DNA from: UBA6927 sp022447855
GTDB taxonomy: Bacteria; Chloroflexota; Dehalococcoidia; Lucifugimonadales; UBA6927
Direction: 5' to 3'
NCBI GenBank assembly: GCA_022447855.1
Contig: JAKUTX010000001.1
Location: 248,001-312,000, forward strand
DNA: 64,000 nucleotides
Under the pieces are notes generated by a model, which was not told where the DNA came from, ran no database searches, and worked only from the letters and a program-made list of their open reading frames with translations. A program made the translations under genes and the position numbers. Below are positions 60,371 to 64,000 of this stretch, piece after piece; positions within the stretch are counted from its first letter, which is position 1, and each line of letters begins with the position of its first letter.

Positions 60371-61294
60371 ATGGCCGATCGATTAAAAGACAAGGTCGCA
60401 ATAGTCACAGGTGCTGGAAGAGGAATTGGCAAGGGAATCGCAAAACTTCTTGCGTCTGAAGGTGCTGCTATCTTAGTTAACGATCTGGGGTGTGAAGTCG
60501 ATGGGTCTGGAACTTCAGATAATCCATCATCAGAAGTTGTGGAGGAAATTAACTCTGCAGGAGGAAGTTCGATTGCAAGCTCAGCAGACATCTCAACAAT
60601 GGAAGGAGCAGAATCAGTAGTTCAACAAGCTATTGATGAATTCGGACATCTTGATATTCTTGTAAACTCTGCAGGAACAATTCGGGACAGAATGATTTAC
60701 CAAATGAATGAATCAGATTTTGATACTGTAATTCAAATGAATTTAAAAAGCGTTTTTGCACCCACCAAATTCGCTAGCATCTTATTTCGACAGCAAAGAA
60801 GTGGAAGAGTACTAAACATCACTTCCGATGCAGGATTGGGAGATATTGGACGTTCAAATTATGCTGCTGCTACTGAAGGGATAGTTGGATTAACAAGAAC
60901 AATAGCTCGTGATATGGGTAGATACGGTGTGATTTGCAATGCAATTTCTCCAATGGTTGAAACACGCTTATTTCCTGGAAGAGTTGAAGAATTCCGAATT
61001 GATTCAGGCCCTCACCCTACCAGAGATGAAAGAGCAAAAATTGGCAAATCTCCTGAGATTGCTGATTGGACAGGCCCTGGGACTCCTGACGATCCTGAAA
61101 ATGTTGCCCCGCTTGCTGCATATTTGTGTACCGACTCAATTACGAACGTCAACGGATATGTTTTTGGAATCCGAGGTGGAAGCATCTATTTATATTCAAA
61201 TCCAATTGTTGAAAGTAGCATCAATAAATGGGGTACTTTCACAATGGATGAAATGGACGTATTGGTACCAAAAATGTTTGGTAATGGATTCTAA
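60371..61294 (+). CDS. MFE-2-type SDR lacking the catalytic lysine
   Basis: A 307-residue dehydrogenase of the 17beta-HSD4/multifunctional-enzyme-2 type: VAIVTGAGRGIGKGIAKLLA, VNDLGCEVDGSG, ILVNSAGTIRDRMIYQM. The active site reads ITSDAGLG (S152) and Y164-A-A-A-T168, so the Lys of YxxxK is Thr. Its paralogue downstream has Y164-S-A-A-K168 at the same numbers. The ATG at 60371 follows GGAGG; an ATG four codons upstream is inside the site. It may be a pseudoenzyme partner or bind a CoA ester without redox. Confidence 0.85.
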   Translation: MADRLKDKVAIVTGAGRGIGKGIAKLLASEGAAILVNDLGCEVDGSGTSDNPSSEVVEEINSAGGSSIASSADISTMEGAESVVQQAIDEFGHLDILVNSAGTIRDRMIYQMNESDFDTVIQMNLKSVFAPTKFASILFRQQRSGRVLNITSDAGLGDIGRSNYAAATEGIVGLTRTIARDMGRYGVICNAISPMVETRLFPGRVEEFRIDSGPHPTRDERAKIGKSPEIADWTGPGTPDDPENVAPLAAYLCTDSITNVNGYVFGIRGGSIYLYSNPIVESSINKWGTFTMDEMDVLVPKMFGNGF

Positions 61295-61322
61295 TTTTTC
61301 ATAAAAGTTGAGGATATAGACA

Positions 61323-62264
61323 ATGGGTAATAGATTTGAAAACAGAGTAGCAATTGTAACCGGAGCTGGAAGAGGAATTGGACGTGAGGTTGCAAAACTA
61401 ATAGCATCTGAAGGTGGTTCTGTAGTTGTCAACGATTTTGGAGTCAGTCTTGACGGCATGAATTCTTCAAATACTCCTGCTGCCGAAGTTGTGAATGAAA
61501 TTTCCAAAGCTGGTGGTAAAGCAGTCGCAAACTATGATTCAGTATCAGAATGGGATTCTTCAAAAAATATTATTCAAACTGCAATAGATAATTTTGGAAA
61601 AGTTGATATCCTTTGTAACGCTGCAGGAATATTAAGAGATAGAATGATTTTCAATATGACCGAAGAAGAATGGGATGGAGTATTGAAGGTGCATTTATAT
61701 GGGACTTTCAATATGGTAAGACATTGTGTCCCACTAATGATTGAACAAAATTATGGAAGAATATTACTTTTTTCGTCCGGCTCTGCTTTGGGAGCATCAG
61801 GACAAGCAAATTACTCTGCCGCAAAAGAGGGGATAGTGGGTTTTACCAGATCATTGTCTAGGGAACTCTCCGAATACAACATTACTCTTAATGCTGTATA
61901 TCCTGGAGGCGCTACAAGAATGACTGAGTCGATCCCTGAATCTACAAGCCAACTTAGGCAGGCACAAAGAGCTAAATCTACTAGTACTCAAAGCGCGCCT
62001 ATTCGTGGTCCCGAACAAGCCAAAGACCCAATAAATAATGCTCCAAAAGTAGTATATTTATGTAGTGAAGCTTCAAGTCATTTAACTGGCCAAGTAGTTG
62101 GAACTAGCGGTTGGCCAATGACATTATACTCACCAAGACATGTTATTAGGAGTATTCATAAAAACTCCAGATGGACCATAGATGAGTTAGAGGATTTAAT
62201 CCCAATTTCATTGGCACCTGATATAGTCAACCCATCTCCGCCGACGCCACCTAAAAATACTTAA
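61323..62264 (+). CDS. MFE-2-type SDR (3-hydroxyacyl-CoA dehydrogenase-like)
   Basis: A 313-residue paralogue of the upstream gene with an intact active site: 'LLFSSGSALGASGQANYSAA' then K168 in the YSAAK sequence. VNDFGVSLDG and NAAGILRDRMIFNM place it in the same MFE-2 group, which oxidises R-3-hydroxyacyl-CoA in beta-oxidation. It is 28 bp downstream of the first copy. Both share long C-terminal tails that end with W-T/MDE-type segments. Confidence 0.88.
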   Translation: MGNRFENRVAIVTGAGRGIGREVAKLIASEGGSVVVNDFGVSLDGMNSSNTPAAEVVNEISKAGGKAVANYDSVSEWDSSKNIIQTAIDNFGKVDILCNAAGILRDRMIFNMTEEEWDGVLKVHLYGTFNMVRHCVPLMIEQNYGRILLFSSGSALGASGQANYSAAKEGIVGFTRSLSRELSEYNITLNAVYPGGATRMTESIPESTSQLRQAQRAKSTSTQSAPIRGPEQAKDPINNAPKVVYLCSEASSHLTGQVVGTSGWPMTLYSPRHVIRSIHKNSRWTIDELEDLIPISLAPDIVNPSPPTPPKNT

Positions 62265-62276
62265 CAAAAGGCGAAC

Positions 62277-62894
62277 ATGAACTGGCTAGATATTATACTT
62301 TCAGTAATTTTAATTCTTTGCACATTCTACGGATACCGCAAAGGATTAATTAAATGTGTCATTATATTTGGATTGGGATTTTCACTTTGGTACATTTTGA
62401 CGAATTTCGGCTTATCTGCAGTCGAATTATTAATAAGTGAACAAGTTAATAAATTTATTTCATCTAGTTCATATTATATAAGCATTCTTCTTGGTTTGAT
62501 ATTAGTCTTTATCGCCCTAAAAATTTTAACCCCTCTTATTAATACACTTACTCTAGGAATTCCTGGACTATTAAACAAATTAGGAGGAGCTTTTTTCGGA
62601 CTCCTAATAGGCCTTATAATTGCATCAGTAATAATTGTTGGAATTTCCAGACTCTGTTATGATTTCGCACCAATAAATCAACTATCAGAAACCCTTGAAA
62701 ATTCATCTCCTGTTACTAACGATTTATTATCCCATGTAAACAATACTCAAAATGATATTGAATCTACCATTACTAACTCATCAGTAACTAAATTCCTAAT
62801 AAATTCAACTCCCAGATTTTTTGTTACTTTGTTGCCCAAGGAATTTGAAGCGTCGTTACTATTGCTTCAATACAAACTAGAAAATAGTCAATAG
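62277..62894 (+). CDS. CvpA family membrane protein
   Basis: A 205-residue protein with four hydrophobic helices (about 5-23, 28-50, 65-88 and 100-125) and a CvpA-like start MNWLDIILSVILI and YGYRKGLIKCVI. CvpA proteins are linked to colicin V production, purine operons and envelope robustness. It is 12 bp after the SDR pair. Confidence 0.75.
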   Translation: MNWLDIILSVILILCTFYGYRKGLIKCVIIFGLGFSLWYILTNFGLSAVELLISEQVNKFISSSSYYISILLGLILVFIALKILTPLINTLTLGIPGLLNKLGGAFFGLLIGLIIASVIIVGISRLCYDFAPINQLSETLENSSPVTNDLLSHVNNTQNDIESTITNSSVTKFLINSTPRFFVTLLPKEFEASLLLLQYKLENSQ

Positions 62895-62899
62895 TATCC

Positions 62900-63409
62900 A
62901 TGAGAATCAGTGCACCAGTACTAGTACTGAACCAAAATTACCAACCATTAAACATATGTAATGTACGTAGAGCAGTTGTCTTGGTGTGTGTTGGAAAAGC
63001 AGAAATAATCACCAATGGGAATATGGAGATAAAATCCATATCATCAATACTACCTGAACCAACTGTTATTAGGTTATCTCACATGGTGAAACGTCCTCCT
63101 TCAAAATCCAAATTATCTAGAAAAGCGGTCTTTTTCAGAGACAAATTCACATGTCAGTATTGTAATAACAAAACTACGCAATTAACTCTTGACCATGTCA
63201 TCCCCAGATCTAAAGGAGGCGCACATACATGGGAAAATGTTACTAGTGCATGTATCAAATGCAATCATAAAAAAGCCAGTAAAACTCCTAGAGAAGCAAG
63301 TATGAAACTAATTTCCAAACCTATGGCGCCCAGACCGAATCCATACAACATTTTCATACATAGAAAAATTGAGGACGATTGGATACCCTTCATTCCATGG
63401 TCAGCATAA
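62900..63409 (+). CDS. HNH endonuclease family protein
   Basis: A 169-residue protein. The N-terminal part is 'LVLNQNYQPLNICNVRRAVV'. A Cys4 zinc frame (CQYC and CIKCN) flanks the HNH core 'LTLDHVIPRSKGGAHTWENV', with the catalytic His in LDHVIP. This is the common short Chloroflexi/cyanobacterial HNH type, and not obviously a homing enzyme or toxin. It is 5 bp after cvpA. Confidence 0.87.
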   Translation: MRISAPVLVLNQNYQPLNICNVRRAVVLVCVGKAEIITNGNMEIKSISSILPEPTVIRLSHMVKRPPSKSKLSRKAVFFRDKFTCQYCNNKTTQLTLDHVIPRSKGGAHTWENVTSACIKCNHKKASKTPREASMKLISKPMAPRPNPYNIFIHRKIEDDWIPFIPWSA

Positions 63410-63412
63410 AAT

Positions 63413-64000
63413 TTACTTTTTTGTTATTACTGGAGTTTCCAAAACCAACTGATCCAAGACCAGCCTAGGATTAACATTCCTCTGAAGTAACTTGATTGAT
63501 CTATCAATTGTTTTGAGAATATTAATTACATCATCAATCTCAACAAAACTTGCTAATTCTAAAAAATCCTCAACATTAGAAGACGTATATGCCTTGTCTG
63601 AATTATCGAATTGAACCAGCATGAAGTCTCGCCACCAAATTTCCCACATTCTTAATTCATTGTGAACTTTTTCTGGGTCCCTTGGAAAATCCCTAGCCAA
63701 TCGTTCAGAGTAACCAAATCTTTCTTCAAGACCAGCATTTAATAGTTTATGGATCCTAGCAAATATTTCCAATCTACTATGTAGATAGTCTGGGTTATCT
63801 GCAATGAAAATAGCCATACCTATTTTCCCAGACGCTAACCGAGCAATATTCAGTGCATATGAATCCTCAAACTGATATTTTTCAATCAAATACCGTTTGA
63901 CGAACTCATCAGACACCTTTTTAATTTTCACCATCTGGCATCTAGAAATAATGGTCGGAAGTATCATAGAAAGATTAGCCGTTAGGAGTAAAAAGAATAC
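63413..64000 (-). CDS. holB: DNA polymerase III delta' subunit, C-terminal part
   Basis: The frame runs out of the right edge, so the N-terminal ATPase fold is missing. Reading past the first ATG, the visible start VFFLLLTANLS joins ILPTIISRCQ, the sensor-1/SRC motif of clamp-loader AAA proteins. The C-terminal helical domain follows (about 140 residues). The lone 63967 ATG is not a real start. The gene ends 3 bp from the convergent HNH gene. Confidence 0.82.
   Translation of the reverse strand, partial: VFFLLLTANLSMILPTIISRCQMVKIKKVSDEFVKRYLIEKYQFEDSYALNIARLASGKIGMAIFIADNPDYLHSRLEIFARIHKLLNAGLEERFGYSERLARDFPRDPEKVHNELRMWEIWWRDFMLVQFDNSDKAYTSSNVEDFLELASFVEIDDVINILKTIDRSIKLLQRNVNPRLVLDQLVLETPVITKK

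Noticed and set aside
1..64000. tRNA genes, CRISPR arrays, insertion sequences, phage genes
   Set aside because: No cloverleaf with conserved TTC loop, no repeat array, no transposase or terminal inverted repeats and no phage gene was seen on reading both strands.

Overview
This is a 64 kb stretch of an AT-rich bacterial chromosome (roughly 35-38 % GC by eye). No rRNA, tRNA, insertion sequence, phage gene or CRISPR array was seen. The gene content suggests a Chloroflexota bacterium of the marine SAR202/Dehalococcoidia type. Pointers are a quinol-oxidising alternative complex III operon, two enolase-superfamily dehydratases, an LLM flavin monooxygenase, many SDR and CoA-type enzymes, and TTG starts beside AGGAG ribosome binding sites. 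The taxonomic call is inference; no rRNA is present to confirm it.

Layout. (1) 1-13456, + strand: the spc/alpha ribosomal superoperon from the tail of rplP to rpsI, with secY, adk, map, infA, rpoA and truA, plus one unexpected membrane-protein gene between rpsK and rpsD. (2) 13511-14227: a DtxR-family metalloregulator. (3) 14274-22326, - strand: eight genes for alternative complex III (pentaheme ActA, split ActB, two NrfD-type membrane subunits, ActD, ActE) headed by a small membrane protein. (4) 22518-28368: an acid-sugar dehydratase, a VOC protein, and a - strand unit of TPP enzyme, LLM monooxygenase and CinA-like protein. A promoter-to-terminator small RNA/mini-ORF gene lies at about 24150-24322. 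(5) 28466-31994: a pantothenate operon (DUF2520 oxidoreductase, panB, panC, then surE) behind a leader that can be drawn as a two-state switch on the ribosome binding site. (6) 32101-41257: a catabolic block with an FAD oxidoreductase, an enoyl-CoA hydratase-like enzyme, two tandem GH88-like hydrolases, an M14-like/GH105 fusion, ThuA, a second enolase-superfamily enzyme and an alpha/beta hydrolase. It suggests use of unsaturated uronic-acid sugars. (7) 41273-46703: a corrinoid methyl-transfer cluster (homocysteine methyltransferase-type protein, unknown protein, UroD/MtaA-type methyltransferase, B12-binding protein, Cys-containing small protein, RACo-like activator). (8) 46734-52958: 2-hydroxyacid dehydrogenase, ThiI, SDR, PHP phosphoesterase, a pair of half-size MaoC-like hydratases and a phosphodiesterase. 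(9) 53082-54298: a higher-GC patch with an RpiB-like isomerase, hairpin-rich DNA and a frameshifted zinc-ribbon membrane protein. (10) 54373-64000: truncated haemoglobin, SDRs, gatC-gatA, a long M16 peptidase, two MFE-2-type SDRs (one without its catalytic lysine), CvpA, an HNH nuclease and a partial holB.

Most worth a second look: the compact corrinoid system with its two unrecognised partners; the panBC leader; the orphan small gene at 24.2 kb; the fused and degenerate glycosidases; and the YxxxT dehydrogenase.
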